A stretch of DNA of 26,215 bases from an uncultured Erythrobacter sp. GTDB lineage: Bacteria; Pseudomonadota; Alphaproteobacteria; Sphingomonadales; Sphingomonadaceae. The stretch spans positions 1 to 26,215 of the forward strand of contig CAJXTZ010000032.1 of NCBI GenBank assembly GCA_913061345.1, given 5' to 3'. The translations under genes and the position numbers were made by a program. Positions 1 to 9,519 of this stretch are shown in pieces. Below the pieces are notes generated by a model, which saw only the letters and a program-made list of their open reading frames with translations, made no database searches and was not told the origin of the DNA. Position 1 is the first letter of the stretch. Every line of letters begins with the position of its first letter.

Positions 1-766
1 TCAACGGGTTGTTCGAACCGAACCGCTCGAACTGCACTTCCTGCTTGAGCCGATAGCCCGGCACATAGGACTGGACGGTCTGGACCATCTCTTTCACCGA
101 TGCGCGGATATCGTCCTCATTGACCTGATCAGTGAGTGTGAAGATCGTATCACGCATGATCATCGGCGGTTCGGCCGGATTGAGGATAATGATCGCACGC
201 CCGCGGCCTGCGCCGCCAACATCCTCGATCGCCTTTGCCGTGGTCCGGGTGAACTCGTCGATATTCGCCCTGGTCCCGGGCCCGGCCGAACGCGAGGACA
301 CTGACGCAACGATTTCAGCATAATGTACCGGGGAAACACGAGAAACCGCCGCAACAATCGGTATCGTCGCCTGTCCGCCGCAGGTCACCATGTTGACGTT
401 TCGGACCCCGCTGTCGAGCGCCGCATCGACCGGCGGCACGAAGAACGGACCAATCGCAGCCGGGGTCAGATCGACCACCAGCTTGCCATCCTGCTGCAGA
501 GCGGCGTCATGTTCCTTATGGGCATAGGCCGAGGTCGCGTCGAAGGCGATGCCTATCTCCGGATAAACGGACATCTTGCGCAGCCCTTCTATCCCTTCAT
601 GGGTCGTGGCAACGCCACGCTCACGAGCCATCGCAAGCCCTTCAGATGCCGGATCAATGCCCACCACGGCGACAAGCTCCAGACTGTCTGAACCCTTGAG
701 AAGCTTGATCATCAGATCGGTGCCAATATTGCCCGACCCGATTATTGCGCATTTCATCTTGGCCAC
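1..766 (-). CDS. Acetaldehyde dehydrogenase (acetylating), 3' end cut by window edge
   Basis: This enzyme oxidises acetaldehyde with CoA and NAD+ to acetyl-CoA, the last step of catechol meta-cleavage pathways (BphJ/DmpF/MhpF family), usually in complex with 4-hydroxy-2-oxovalerate aldolase. The translation begins [19 protein letters not shown], with the NAD-binding GSGNIG near residue 10. The catalytic Cys lies in [11 protein letters not shown] (about residue 129). Later come TRANIDEFT and [13 protein letters not shown], both typical of the family. The frame is open through position 1, so about 255 of roughly 310 residues are present and the C-terminus lies outside. I chose the GTG at 766 because AAGAAGGG sits 7 nt upstream and the family often starts MAKxKCA; an ATG three codons in (757) is the alternative. 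It lies 94 nt downstream of the dioxygenase on the same strand, so it is probably in one operon with it. The partner aldolase is expected beyond the left edge. Confidence 0.93.
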   Translation of the reverse strand, partial: MAKMKCAIIGSGNIGTDLMIKLLKGSDSLELVAVVGIDPASEGLAMARERGVATTHEGIEGLRKMSVYPEIGIAFDATSAYAHKEHDAALQQDGKLVVDLTPAAIGPFFVPPVDAALDSGVRNVNMVTCGGQATIPIVAAVSRVSPVHYAEIVASVSSRSAGPGTRANIDEFTRTTAKAIEDVGGAGRGRAIIILNPAEPPMIMRDTIFTLTDQVNEDDIRASVKEMVQTVQSYVPGYRLKQEVQFERFGSNNPL

Positions 767-860
767 TTGATTACCCTTCTTTCAAATCTAGTCGGACGCA
801 GACGCAAAAGCTGCGCGAACCGTACCTACCCCATTAATCCGTGCCTCAACCACGTCACAG

Positions 861-1784
861 TCAAGTGTTCACCGTCATGAACCGATCGGTGAGCTCTTTT
901 TCGTAATAGAAGATTGCCTTGCCGGCACTCTCGGCCTGCCACGTGCGGCGAGGGTTGTCGGGATAATAAGTGTAGCCACCAGAGAATGTTTCGTTGCGAT
1001 TGCCGGAGGGGTCAAAAAAGTAGATCGTTTGCCCGCGCGTGATCCCGTGGCGTGTCGGTCCGATATCAAGCGAGACATCGTAGCGGCTGATGATATCCGC
1101 AGCATGCCCCACGTCATGCCATGATTCCAGATTGAAGGAGGTGTGATGAATTCTTCCATCCTCCGCATAATCGAGAAATGCCACGTCGTGCGCCTTGTTG
1201 CTGCAGGACAGGAATATGCCAAGTCGCGCACCCGAAGCCTCGTCAACAAGCTCTTCAGTGACCGAGAAATCGAGCGCTTCGACAAAAAGCTTGGCGGTTG
1301 CCGAAATATCCTTGCCATTAAGCGCGCAGTGATCAAAGCGGGTCGCCCGCATGCCGCGTGGCTCGGCCAGCCAGACGTCGGGATTACGCACCGCTGGCCT
1401 GGTTTCAGACAATTCCATTTCCGCATAGAGATCGAACATATGGCGGGTCGGCGTGTTGAAACGGATTTTCCGACCGACCCCGGGATCTTCACCGGCAGCT
1501 ATGTCATCAACGTGGACACCCAGACCGCGAAGACGCTCGGCAAAATGATCCAGCTCGGCATCCTTGGCTACCTTGAATGCCATCCGGTCAAGCCCGGACG
1601 TTTCTGCTTCGCGCAAGATAATGCTGTGGCGGTCAAATTCGTCGAATGCCTGAAAGAAGGCACGTCCGTTTTCTACGCCAACCAGGTTTAAGCCAATCCG
1701 GTCACGGTAATGCTGGATCGCCTCATCAAGGTCCAGAACTCGCAATTGCACATAGCCGGGACGAAGCACTCCTGTCAGAGCCAT
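861..1784 (-). CDS. Catechol 2,3-dioxygenase (extradiol, XylE-type)
   Basis: This Fe(II) extradiol dioxygenase of the vicinal oxygen chelate superfamily opens catechol (or alkylcatechol) between C2 and C3 to a 2-hydroxymuconic semialdehyde. The 307-residue protein matches the family length (XylE 307). It opens with LRPGYVQLRVLDLDEAIQHY and carries RFDHCALNG, AHDVAFL, RIHHTSF, DIGPTRHG, IYFFDPSGNRNE and a C-terminal RFMTV. By comparison with XylE the metal ligands are His152, His214 and Glu265, and all are present. The start is ATG with GGAGAA 7 nt upstream. It lies between the alpha/beta hydrolase (182 nt upstream) and the acylating acetaldehyde dehydrogenase on the same strand, so it is the ring-opening enzyme of this arm. 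No XylT-type ferredoxin, which often repairs such enzymes, is seen nearby. Ring substitution preference cannot be read from the sequence. Confidence 0.96.
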   Translation of the reverse strand: MALTGVLRPGYVQLRVLDLDEAIQHYRDRIGLNLVGVENGRAFFQAFDEFDRHSIILREAETSGLDRMAFKVAKDAELDHFAERLRGLGVHVDDIAAGEDPGVGRKIRFNTPTRHMFDLYAEMELSETRPAVRNPDVWLAEPRGMRATRFDHCALNGKDISATAKLFVEALDFSVTEELVDEASGARLGIFLSCSNKAHDVAFLDYAEDGRIHHTSFNLESWHDVGHAADIISRYDVSLDIGPTRHGITRGQTIYFFDPSGNRNETFSGGYTYYPDNPRRTWQAESAGKAIFYYEKELTDRFMTVNT

Positions 1785-1966
1785 TTCAGTTCTCCATATA
1801 TCAGCAGGCCTTGCGGCCCTTCTCCAAAAGTTCAGCCACTAGTTGGTTGAACCTGATCATCCGTTCGATCTGAACCAATCTCCGTATTCCCCGAAAATAT
1901 CTTTTCTTATCAAGCGAAAAACGCGCCAAACTCAGTTCCTGCGAGTAGTTCAGGGCCTGATCTGAG

Positions 1967-2917
1967 CTATTCCAGACGGCCAAGAAAACTAAGCGCCGCT
2001 TCAACGAATATGTCGTTCTGATCGCCTGTCATCATATGGCGGGCGCCCTCTATTTCCGTATAGTGGATTTGCGGCATTAGCTCGCAAAAATGCCTCGCCG
2101 ATTCCTTCGTAACAAGCTTGCTTTCGCTGCCGCGCATGAAATGAACAGGAAGGCTCAAATTCTTGGCGGCCTCAATAAGCTCCTGCTCAAATTGTTCAGG
2201 AGCGAGATATAGCGTTTCCACGAAGGCAGGGTCCCAATGCCAACGCCAGCGCCCGTCTTCCCCTTGGCGCAGGTTTCTTTTCAGCCCGCTGAAATCCGTG
2301 TTGGACCGCGAGTTGGGGCGGGGGAAGTGGCTAGACAGAAAGCTGGCGGCTTCACTCGGATCTGCGAAGCCGCGCTTTGCCCCATCAAGCATGAATTTCC
2401 TGATGGATTCAAATTCCTGCTGACTGATCTTCGGGGCGACATCAACCAGGGTGAGGGATGCAAACCCGTCATGGCGGATCCGTCCGGCCGCGACGAGCCC
2501 GGCAACGCCGCCCAGAGACGCGCCGATCAAATGGGGCCTGATGCCAGTGTTTTCTCCCACCCAATCACTCAGCGCGAGCGTATCGCGGGCATAATCTTGA
2601 TAGGAGTAGATCGAAGTAGGCGCGCGATCACTATCGCCATGACCGCGAAGATCCGGGCAAAGCACCAAGTAACCCGCGCGCTCAAAAGTCCGTGCAGCAC
2701 CAGACCATGAATGCCGCGTCTGACCGCCACCGTGCGAAAGAATGATCGCACCCTTCTTCGCTGCGCCAAATTGACTGGCGACAAGTGTGCAGCCATCGAA
2801 AGTTGTGATGTTAACCGTGGCTGGGCCACTGTCTTCATGGGGGGCGTCCATCAAGGATAGCCTCGTGTAACTGTCGGTCTGATATGCTTGATGCGAAACT
2901 GGTTCATTCGCCCACAT
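1967..2917 (-). CDS. Alpha/beta-fold hydrolase
   Basis: A 316-residue alpha/beta hydrolase. The oxyanion-loop motif HGGGQTRHSW is at residues 62-71, the DLRGHGDSD strand-turn at 89-97, the nucleophile elbow GASLGG places Ser134, and the C-terminal ARHMMTGD supplies the likely catalytic His294. The acid residue was not fixed; Asp160 in LVDVAP and Glu265 are candidates. The HGGG loop and the WHWDP segment resemble a broad family of uncharacterised proteobacterial and actinobacterial hydrolases more than classical meta-cleavage hydrolases such as XylF/DmpD. A role as the ring-fission product hydrolase is therefore possible from context but unproven; thioester or ester hydrolysis is an alternative. 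It starts 31 nt after the acyl-CoA ligase stop, in the same operon. An internal ATG at 2851 has a better Shine-Dalgarno (GAGG, 9 nt spacing) and may be the true start, giving 294 residues. Confidence 0.88.
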   Translation of the reverse strand: MWANEPVSHQAYQTDSYTRLSLMDAPHEDSGPATVNITTFDGCTLVASQFGAAKKGAIILSHGGGQTRHSWSGAARTFERAGYLVLCPDLRGHGDSDRAPTSIYSYQDYARDTLALSDWVGENTGIRPHLIGASLGGVAGLVAAGRIRHDGFASLTLVDVAPKISQQEFESIRKFMLDGAKRGFADPSEAASFLSSHFPRPNSRSNTDFSGLKRNLRQGEDGRWRWHWDPAFVETLYLAPEQFEQELIEAAKNLSLPVHFMRGSESKLVTKESARHFCELMPQIHYTEIEGARHMMTGDQNDIFVEAALSFLGRLE

Positions 2918-2948
2918 CCGTTCTGCGGGGCGGGGATGGCCGACCGGA

Positions 2949-4544
2949 TCATGTCGTCCACGGCAGAGTGATCTTGTCTGTAAGATAGGTCTTCAGATCA
3001 TTCTTCTGCAGCTTTCCAGTAATCGTGCGAGGAAGATCATCCATGAAGGTAAAGTATTTGGGACATTCCTGCTTATTCAAATTCGTGGAACAATGGGTCT
3101 CCAGTCGATCTATACATTCGGTCTGCGATACACTGACGCTTTTTCGCAGCACGATGGCGGCGACCACCGCTTCTCCCCAACGTGGATGCGGCACACCGAC
3201 AACGGAAGATTCAGCCACGATATCGCATTCGGCAAGTATCGCCTCAATCTGGGCAGGAAACACGTTCACACCGCCGGAATTTATCAAGAAATTGCGTCGA
3301 TCGAGCAAATAGACATAGCCATCTGAATCGACCTTGCCGATGTCATTGGTTTTTAGCCAACCATCAGCGCTGAGCACCTCCGCCGTTTCCTCAGGCTGAT
3401 TGAGATAGCCGGTCATGATGGTATCGCCCTTGAGATAAATGACGCCTGGCTCCCCCGTCGGTACTTCCTCGCCAGAATCGTCGCAAATCTTGAAATCAAC
3501 AAAAGCACCGAGTCGGCCCGACGATCTCAGGAGGTGCTTCTCGCCTGCTAGCGCGCGCTTATGATCTTCCGGTTGAAGAAAACAAGCCCAGGCTACGCAT
3601 TCGGTCATCCCGTAGAGTTGAACAAGATCGACACCCAGCGTATCGATTGTGCGACGGATGAGCGCGGGTGTCGCTGGCGCGGAACCGTATATAATCGTCC
3701 GCAAAGATTGAAATGTTGTCCCCTTTTCTTCAAGTGCATCGAGCACGACATTCAACATTGCAGGGACGAACAGTGCCACTGTCGCCTGGTGCGCGTTAAC
3801 GTCTCTAATGCAGCTTTCGAGATCGAAGGAGTCGGTCGGGATAATCGTGGCCGAACCCGATGCCAAGCCCAAAGCTCCGGCGAATACAGCCACCCAGGCC
3901 GACTGGGCCGGCATGTAAAAACGATCACTAGCCGATATTTCGCAATAATGTGGAGCATTGGCAATCTCGGTAAAGATTGCTTTTTGCGATAGAATCACCG
4001 CTTTTGGATGTGCAGTGGTGCCCGATGTATAACTGTGGAGCAGGGCAGTATCTTCGCTAAATTGTGTTTCGGTAAAGACCGGCGCCTGCTCGATAAGCGT
4101 TTCGTAATCCATTCCAAAATCGTGCCCGTCACCCAGACCGACAAGATCAATCGACATCTCCTGTATTTCATTGCACCGAGATTCTATCAATGGCCAGAGC
4201 TTCTCTTGCACTATGCATATTGAAACGTCGCTGTTCTTCAAGACATGCAACATTTCGCGCGCACTGTATCGCCAGTTTACCCCGACGCGCACTGCGCCCA
4301 GCATCATGCAGGCGAAGAGATGTTCGTATACCTCGATGCATTCTTTAGAAAGAATGGCGACCCGGTCACCTGGTTTAACGCCATGACTTTGAAGCGCTCC
4401 AGCCAGAGCCGAAGATCGGCGATAGATTTCCGACCAAGTAATGGTTCGGTCGCCTTGGTAAAATGCGACTTTGTCCGGATAGTGCTTGGCACATCGGCGG
4501 ATATTATCTCGGAGCATTCCTGTTCCCTGGTTTAGTAACGGCAT
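2949..4544 (-). CDS. AMP-dependent acyl-CoA synthetase/ligase
   Basis: A class I adenylate-forming enzyme, 531 residues, expected to activate a carboxylic acid to its CoA thioester through an acyl-AMP. The phosphate loop YTSGTTAHPK is at residues 172-181, the YGMTE motif at 311-315 and the hinge region near 417-430. The C-terminal PRTITGK puts the catalytic Lys at 511. The usual TGD motif reads TND (399-401), a variation at an ATP-ribose contact. No signal peptide or membrane segment is seen, so it should be cytoplasmic. It lies between the TonB receptor (67 nt upstream) and the hydrolase, and it is distinct from the second ligase at 12145-13776. The substrate is unknown; the dioxygenase operon suggests an aromatic or side-chain acid. 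The ATG at 4517 (AGGG 7 nt upstream) is a credible alternative start that removes nine residues. Confidence 0.93.
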   Translation of the reverse strand: MPLLNQGTGMLRDNIRRCAKHYPDKVAFYQGDRTITWSEIYRRSSALAGALQSHGVKPGDRVAILSKECIEVYEHLFACMMLGAVRVGVNWRYSAREMLHVLKNSDVSICIVQEKLWPLIESRCNEIQEMSIDLVGLGDGHDFGMDYETLIEQAPVFTETQFSEDTALLHSYTSGTTAHPKAVILSQKAIFTEIANAPHYCEISASDRFYMPAQSAWVAVFAGALGLASGSATIIPTDSFDLESCIRDVNAHQATVALFVPAMLNVVLDALEEKGTTFQSLRTIIYGSAPATPALIRRTIDTLGVDLVQLYGMTECVAWACFLQPEDHKRALAGEKHLLRSSGRLGAFVDFKICDDSGEEVPTGEPGVIYLKGDTIMTGYLNQPEETAEVLSADGWLKTNDIGKVDSDGYVYLLDRRNFLINSGGVNVFPAQIEAILAECDIVAESSVVGVPHPRWGEAVVAAIVLRKSVSVSQTECIDRLETHCSTNLNKQECPKYFTFMDDLPRTITGKLQKNDLKTYLTDKITLPWTT

Positions 4545-4611
4545 AACCGAAGCTCAATTCCTGGATGCCAGATGGAAGAAAGGTGTAGTGTTTGAAGCAG
4601 AATCTTCGCTT

Positions 4612-6915
4612 TTAAAAAGAAACCAGCACTTCTCCGCCGATCACTCTTCCCTTATTCAGCCCGGCATAAGTCCCTGGTTGACCAGGGGGGAATGGCAATG
4701 GGTTTTCCGAACCTTCTGTCACGTCGTTCAGAAGATTCTTCCCATATATAGAAAATCTATAATTCCTATTATTGGTATCCAGACTAATTGAAGCATCAAG
4801 AATATTACCAGGACTGAGAACACCGACATTGTTATCTGTGTAAAAGGAACTGTCGCGGTGGCTGTAGTTCACGCGCGTTGTCGCGTCTCCAATCTCGCCA
4901 AGCGGGAAATCCAGAAGGGCGCCAATTCCGTAGGTCCATTTAGGGGCCCGTGGAAGTTCGAGGTTTAAATCGATTTCATCTACCACTCCATCTTGAGTTA
5001 TATCGTAGAGAACCTTAGTATATTTAGCATCTGTATGGCCTACAAATCCAGTTATGATGAGATTATCCATGACAACGAGTTGACCGTCTATTTCAAAACC
5101 ACGAATTCGAGCATCGGCTGTATTTTCGATGACCTGAATAAGTCCGACAACAGGATCGGGAAATATCACTTCGCGCTGCATGTCACTTACTTCGTTTTGG
5201 AAGAATGCAGCATTCAAGGTGAGGCGGTTATCGAAGGACCTAGTCTTCACACCCAATTCGAAAGCATCAATCGTTTCCTGATCGAAAGGACCAGGCAGCG
5301 CCACAGGTGACGTGTTGCGCAGATTGTAGCCGCCTGAGCGATTGCCGCGCGACCAATGAGCATAAGCTTGCGCGTTGTCGTCGATTTCCCATTGCAGGCC
5401 GATCTTGGGACTCCACGAAGAGAAGTCCACTTCCGGTTCAAAATTGGGATCGGCATTCACGTTGAAGACGCAGTCGCCAGCTGGCAGGTTACACGTTCCA
5501 GGCGGAGGAGTGAAACCATCCGCTGATGCCGGTCCGGGGACTATTGTGGCAATCTGGACGCTCTTTTCCTCATGGGAATATCGCAGACCCAAGAGTAAAG
5601 ACAGGTCCGTGACAACTGGGAATTCGACGTGACCAAAGGCACCGTAGGTGGAGTGGTCCTGAATCCCTCCCCCATAAAAAGATATCGGCGGCGGCACAAT
5701 GCCCGCGTTCTGCCCCGGACCCAAGATTGGATCTTGAAAAAGAAAGCGTACTTCTTGGTATAGGATGTCTTGCGTAAAGTAATAAACGCCAAAAGTAAGA
5801 TCTATGTCAATAAACGATCCTGAATAGCGAAGTTCATTGCTCATCTGCTCCTGATCAGTTACTTCACCAAAATTGAAGTAACTAACATCAGTACTGTCAG
5901 CATCGAAAATTGATCGGGAATTGAAATCACGCCAGCCAAAGATATTGGTAATCGTTCCGTCACCCAGTGCTACATCCAAATTTGCCGTGGCCGTTACCAT
6001 GTCCCAATTCTGATTCAGGAAGCCTGGGTCACTCACTTCCAGATCAAAAGAATCCCTGTCATACAGGGCTCTGTTTTGACCTACGCCATGACCGTCCTCA
6101 GCCTCACCATGTTCGTATCGGACATAGAGATCAAACGAGTTACCAAGCGTCAATTCTACCGAAGGCCGAATTGAAAAGCTTTGTCCGGGGTTGAATTTTT
6201 TACCGGTGGCGAGATTGGTGAACCAACCTTCGTCATCATTAAACATGCCGGAAACCTTCGCATTCAAGATGCCAGGAACCACCGGTCCAGACACGGCAAG
6301 CTGATACGTTTGGTTAAGCCCTGTTTCCCACTGCCCTTTCGCCTTGAATTCAAACTCATCCGAGGGGCGCTTGGTATTGATGAGTACTGCGCCGCCGGTA
6401 ACGTTTCGTCCAAACAGCACGCCTTGCGGGCCACGAAGAATTTCGACGCCCTCCAGGTCGAAAGTGTCGAATGTCGCGCCAGTGGTAATGCCCAGATATA
6501 CGCCATCTATGAATACGCCCACAGCCGGATCGATCGACGGTATTGAGCTGTTGACGCCAAGGCCGCGGATGGAAAAATTCAAAGCGCCGCCGACCGAATT
6601 GATGTTTTCCAGCGTGACATTTGGTTGTGAGAAACTGATGTCCGCAACATCATTTACAAACAAAGCGTCCAGCTGATCTTCGCCATAGGCGGTAATTGCC
6701 AGCGGGACGTCCTGCACGTTTTCAGCTTGAGAGCTCTTGGTGGCAGTAACGATAATCTCATTTCTGAGAGCGTCCGTGCCTTGCGAGCCAGCTTCCTGGG
6801 CGAATACCGCGCAAGGCCCAAGGGCAATGGAAGACGCAAGGACTGCGCTTGGAATAATGAATTGATTGCAAATGCTACGATGATTATATACTAATCGCGC
6901 GTTATGTTTTTTCAT
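4612..6915 (-). CDS. TonB-dependent outer membrane receptor (copy 1)
   Basis: A 767-residue outer-membrane active transporter, energised by TonB-ExbBD, for import of a ligand too large or scarce for porins. An N-terminal signal sequence ends near AVFAQ. The plug domain follows, with NEIIVTATKSSQ, VQDVPLAITAYGEDQL and the strongly conserved VEILRGPQGVLFGRNVTGGAV. The barrel ends in NKGRVIGGEVLVSF with a terminal Phe, as outer-membrane assembly requires. I set the start at ATG 6915, with GGGGAGAAGG just upstream, rather than an in-frame TTG at 6930. The gene looks more AT-rich than the formaldehyde genes next to it. It heads the minus-strand catabolic operon, so it probably imports the substrate that the ligase and dioxygenase process. 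It is clearly paralogous to the receptor at 14087-16408. Confidence 0.95.
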   Translation of the reverse strand: MKKHNARLVYNHRSICNQFIIPSAVLASSIALGPCAVFAQEAGSQGTDALRNEIIVTATKSSQAENVQDVPLAITAYGEDQLDALFVNDVADISFSQPNVTLENINSVGGALNFSIRGLGVNSSIPSIDPAVGVFIDGVYLGITTGATFDTFDLEGVEILRGPQGVLFGRNVTGGAVLINTKRPSDEFEFKAKGQWETGLNQTYQLAVSGPVVPGILNAKVSGMFNDDEGWFTNLATGKKFNPGQSFSIRPSVELTLGNSFDLYVRYEHGEAEDGHGVGQNRALYDRDSFDLEVSDPGFLNQNWDMVTATANLDVALGDGTITNIFGWRDFNSRSIFDADSTDVSYFNFGEVTDQEQMSNELRYSGSFIDIDLTFGVYYFTQDILYQEVRFLFQDPILGPGQNAGIVPPPISFYGGGIQDHSTYGAFGHVEFPVVTDLSLLLGLRYSHEEKSVQIATIVPGPASADGFTPPPGTCNLPAGDCVFNVNADPNFEPEVDFSSWSPKIGLQWEIDDNAQAYAHWSRGNRSGGYNLRNTSPVALPGPFDQETIDAFELGVKTRSFDNRLTLNAAFFQNEVSDMQREVIFPDPVVGLIQVIENTADARIRGFEIDGQLVVMDNLIITGFVGHTDAKYTKVLYDITQDGVVDEIDLNLELPRAPKWTYGIGALLDFPLGEIGDATTRVNYSHRDSSFYTDNNVGVLSPGNILDASISLDTNNRNYRFSIYGKNLLNDVTEGSENPLPFPPGQPGTYAGLNKGRVIGGEVLVSF

Positions 6916-7388
6916 GCGCCTTCTCCCCAAAATATTATTTCAATTGATTAGCATGAACAATTTATCGGTTGAAATATAGGGAGCTTATAACTCATATTAC
7001 GTAGGCGAGGGTGTGCTGTGCGCGTGCCCTGATTTTCAATTGGGAGGAAGGTTTACCGCTCGGATGAAGGATTTATTCGATATTGCGAAGGGATCGAGAT
7101 AGGCGCCTCCAATGAAGCTTCGGCATTTTTTGGTGACTGCGATTAGGGCAATAATGGGATCGGCGGCGATTTTCCCATCGCTTGTTATATGACTTTGGCT
7201 TGCCGCTGGTAGCAGAGGTCAACTATGTTCCCGCTAATTGGCTCACATGGGCAATCCGTAGTCCCACCGCGCATCGGTGCGCTAGCAAGTTCCAGCTTAA
7301 AAGGCTGTGCGAGATACTTCCGGTCAAGCGGAGCTATGCGTCAGGGCGAGAACGGCCCGCTCCGGATGCAGAACATGAATGAAGAAAC
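6916..7388. other. Gene-free stretch upstream of TonB receptor copy 1
   Basis: These 473 bases separate the LysR stop from the receptor start. Short open frames here have no recognisable protein character. The stretch should hold the promoter of the minus-strand catabolic operon, and its part next to 6916 is AT-rich. I could not pick a convincing -35/-10 pair or a clear dyad operator, and no terminator with a T-run is visible downstream of lysR, so read-through from lysR is possible. Confidence 0.5.
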
Positions 7389-8273
7389 TCACGCTGCAGC
7401 TATCGTCAGCATGTTTTGCAGGCGATCCCGCAAGAGGGTGACAAGCTGGCTGACCTTGGGCGAGAGATGCCGGCGGGTAGGATAGATTGCCCATATGGGC
7501 TCATTCTCCGGGCTTTCATCGATCAGGACAGGTTGAAGACGTCCAGCAGCGAAATTATCACCGATATAGAAAACCGGGATCTGGCATACGCCCATCCCGG
7601 CAATGCAGGCGTCCAGAACAGAAATGCCCGAATTGCATTTCCATCGTCCTCTGGGCCGGAATCGCTGCCCGCGCCGGAACTGCCAATGCAATGATGACCC
7701 CACAAGACATTGGTGATTGTTCAAATCCGCAATCGAGCGAGGTTTGCCGTGTTGCGAGATATATTCGCGCGATGCGACCGTCGCCAGCTCGCGCTCGGCG
7801 ACACGGGTCGCGATGAGGCGCGAATCTTCCAGATGACCTGTCCGTACAGCAAGGTCATAACCCTGGCTGACGATGTCCACGATCTGGTTGTCGAAATTAA
7901 TCGTGATATTGAGCGCGGGGTAACGCTGCGCATATTCGCGGACCAACGGGCCGATGAATTTCTCACCCAGCGCATGTGAGCAGGTAAGCCGCAAGGATCC
8001 GCGCGGTTCGCCCTGCACGCCAAGCGCGGTAATGGCGTCCTCACGTTCTTCGACGAGGCGCTTGCACCGCTCAAGAAAGATTCGTCCGGTTTCAGTGAGA
8101 TTGAGCGATCGGGTAGTGCGAAGAAATAATTGGGTTTCGATCCGCTTTTCAAGTCGAGCGACGGATCGGCTCATATGCGTGACGGATGCCCCAAAGCTGC
8201 GTGCCCCGGCGGTGAAGCTGCCAGCGGTGGCCACAGCAACAAATTCTTCAATTCCATCCCAGCCGTGGATCAT
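7389..8273 (-). CDS. LysR-family transcriptional regulator
   Basis: A 294-residue LysR-type regulator. The N-terminal winged helix-turn-helix runs IEEFVAVATAGSFTAGARSFGASVTHMSRSVARLEKRIETQLFLRTT (split across roughly residues 7-53), followed by SLNLTETGR and a linker helix. The C-terminal effector domain includes GSLRLTCSHALGEKFIGPLV, YDLAVRTG and the WAIYPTRRHLSPKV end typical of the family. I placed the start at ATG 8273 (MIHGWDGIEEF), with GAAGG five bases before it, because the longer frame begins with TTG and adds residues unlike LysR N-termini. It is transcribed divergently from the formaldehyde dehydrogenase gene, the usual geometry for a LysR protein and its target, so formaldehyde or its glutathione adduct may be the cue. 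It could also affect the TonB operon downstream of it. Confidence 0.93.
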   Translation of the reverse strand: MIHGWDGIEEFVAVATAGSFTAGARSFGASVTHMSRSVARLEKRIETQLFLRTTRSLNLTETGRIFLERCKRLVEEREDAITALGVQGEPRGSLRLTCSHALGEKFIGPLVREYAQRYPALNITINFDNQIVDIVSQGYDLAVRTGHLEDSRLIATRVAERELATVASREYISQHGKPRSIADLNNHQCLVGSSLHWQFRRGQRFRPRGRWKCNSGISVLDACIAGMGVCQIPVFYIGDNFAAGRLQPVLIDESPENEPIWAIYPTRRHLSPKVSQLVTLLRDRLQNMLTIAAA

Positions 8274-8385
8274 AACCGCCTTCGTTTCGATTATTGCACG
8301 TAAGTTATAGTCATTTTCCAAGATAGCTCTTTATCACCCTTCAGGGCAAGGTGTAGGATACCCGGAAAATCTCAGGAGCATACGC
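8274..8385. promoter_or_regulatory. Divergent lysR / formaldehyde cassette promoter region
   Basis: This 112-bp intergenic region lies between two divergent genes and must contain both promoters and, by family habit, the LysR binding site. The middle is AT-rich (around 8290-8335). I saw no single convincing T-N11-A palindrome, so no operator is assigned. Downstream, AGGAG with 7 nt spacing precedes the ATG of the dehydrogenase. Confidence 0.55.
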
Positions 8386-9492
8386 ATGAAGACTCGCGCA
8401 GCGGTGGCATTCGAAGCGAAACAACCCCTCGAAATTGTTGAACTTGACTTGGAGGGCCCAAAGGCAGGTGAGGTTCTGATCGAGATCATGGCGACCGGGA
8501 TCTGCCACACCGACGCCTATACGCTTGATGGTTTTGATTCGGAGGGCATCTTCCCTTCGGTGCTCGGCCACGAAGGCGCAGGAATTGTGCGCGAAACCGG
8601 CCCCGGCGTTGCCAGCGTGAAGCCGGGTGATCACGTCATACCGCTTTACACGCCTGAATGTCGCCAGTGTAAGATGTGCCTGTCGGGCAAGACCAATCTG
8701 TGCAGCGCCATCCGCGAGACGCAGGGTAAGGGGCTTATGCCCGACGGTACTTCGCGTTTCAGCTATAAGGGAGAGACGATCTTCCATTATATGGGCTGTT
8801 CGACATTTTCGAATTTTACCGTGCTACCCGAAATCGCAGTGGCGAAGATCCGGGAGGACGCGCCGTTCAAGACCAGTTGCTATATCGGGTGCGGCGTGAC
8901 CACGGGCGTTGGCGCAGTGGTGAATACCGCCAAGGTTCAGCCGGGTGACAATGTGGTTGTGTTCGGGCTGGGCGGCATTGGCCTCAACGTGCTGCAAGGC
9001 GCGAAAATGGCAGGCGCGGATCGGATCGTGGGCGTGGATATCAATTCTGACCGCGAAGAATGGGGCCGCAAATTCGGCATGACCGATTTCGTCAACCCCA
9101 GGGATGTCGACGATGTCGTGCAATATCTTGTCGGCATGCTTGACGGCGGGGCGGATTATTCGTTCGACTGCACCGGCAATACCGATGTCATGCGCCAAGC
9201 GCTGAAATGCTGCCATAAGGGGTGGGGGACTAGCATCGTAATCGGCGTGGCCGAAGTGGGCAAGGAAATCAGCACGCGCCCTTTTCAGCTGGTGACGGGC
9301 CGAAATTGGCGCGGCACAGCATTCGGAGGAGCCAGGGGCCGGACTGATGTGCCGAAAATCGTGGACTGGTACATGAACGGCAAGATCCAGATCGACCCGA
9401 TGATCACTCATGTCCTTACACTGGAAGAGATCAACAAGGGTTTTGACCTGATGCACGCTGGCGAATCCATTCGCAGTGTCATCCTGTTCTAG
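8386..9492 (+). CDS. frmA: S-(hydroxymethyl)glutathione dehydrogenase (class III alcohol dehydrogenase)
   Basis: This cytoplasmic enzyme oxidises S-hydroxymethylglutathione, the spontaneous adduct of formaldehyde and glutathione, to S-formylglutathione with NAD+; it can also reduce S-nitrosoglutathione. The 368 residues fit the family. Catalytic zinc ligands are in [11 protein letters not shown] (Cys40) and LGHEGAG (His62, Glu63), with Cys169 in [11 protein letters not shown]. The structural zinc site is Cys92, 95, 98 and 106 in [15 protein letters not shown]. The Rossmann loop reads [15 protein letters not shown]. The start has AGGAG 7 nt upstream. It is the first gene of a three-gene cassette with the VOC protein and S-formylglutathione hydrolase, divergent from lysR. 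The family call is secure; adhC is used for the same gene in other annotations. Confidence 0.97.
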   Translation: MKTRAAVAFEAKQPLEIVELDLEGPKAGEVLIEIMATGICHTDAYTLDGFDSEGIFPSVLGHEGAGIVRETGPGVASVKPGDHVIPLYTPECRQCKMCLSGKTNLCSAIRETQGKGLMPDGTSRFSYKGETIFHYMGCSTFSNFTVLPEIAVAKIREDAPFKTSCYIGCGVTTGVGAVVNTAKVQPGDNVVVFGLGGIGLNVLQGAKMAGADRIVGVDINSDREEWGRKFGMTDFVNPRDVDDVVQYLVGMLDGGADYSFDCTGNTDVMRQALKCCHKGWGTSIVIGVAEVGKEISTRPFQLVTGRNWRGTAFGGARGRTDVPKIVDWYMNGKIQIDPMITHVLTLEEINKGFDLMHAGESIRSVILF

Positions 9493-9519
9493 GATGTCAC
9501 TTGATCATCGGGGAGAGGA

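Noticed and set aside
875..1691. Long open frames opposite or out of phase with the catechol dioxygenase gene
   Set aside because: They are shadows of a well-supported gene with complete active-site residues and have low-complexity, Arg/Ser-rich translations.
1801..2004. A 67-codon minus-strand frame between the hydrolase and the dioxygenase, ending just before the dioxygenase ribosome site
   Set aside because: It starts with TTG inside the hydrolase coding region, has no ribosome site and no recognised family. The tail is fairly protein-like, so a leader peptide is not excluded, but it cannot be supported.
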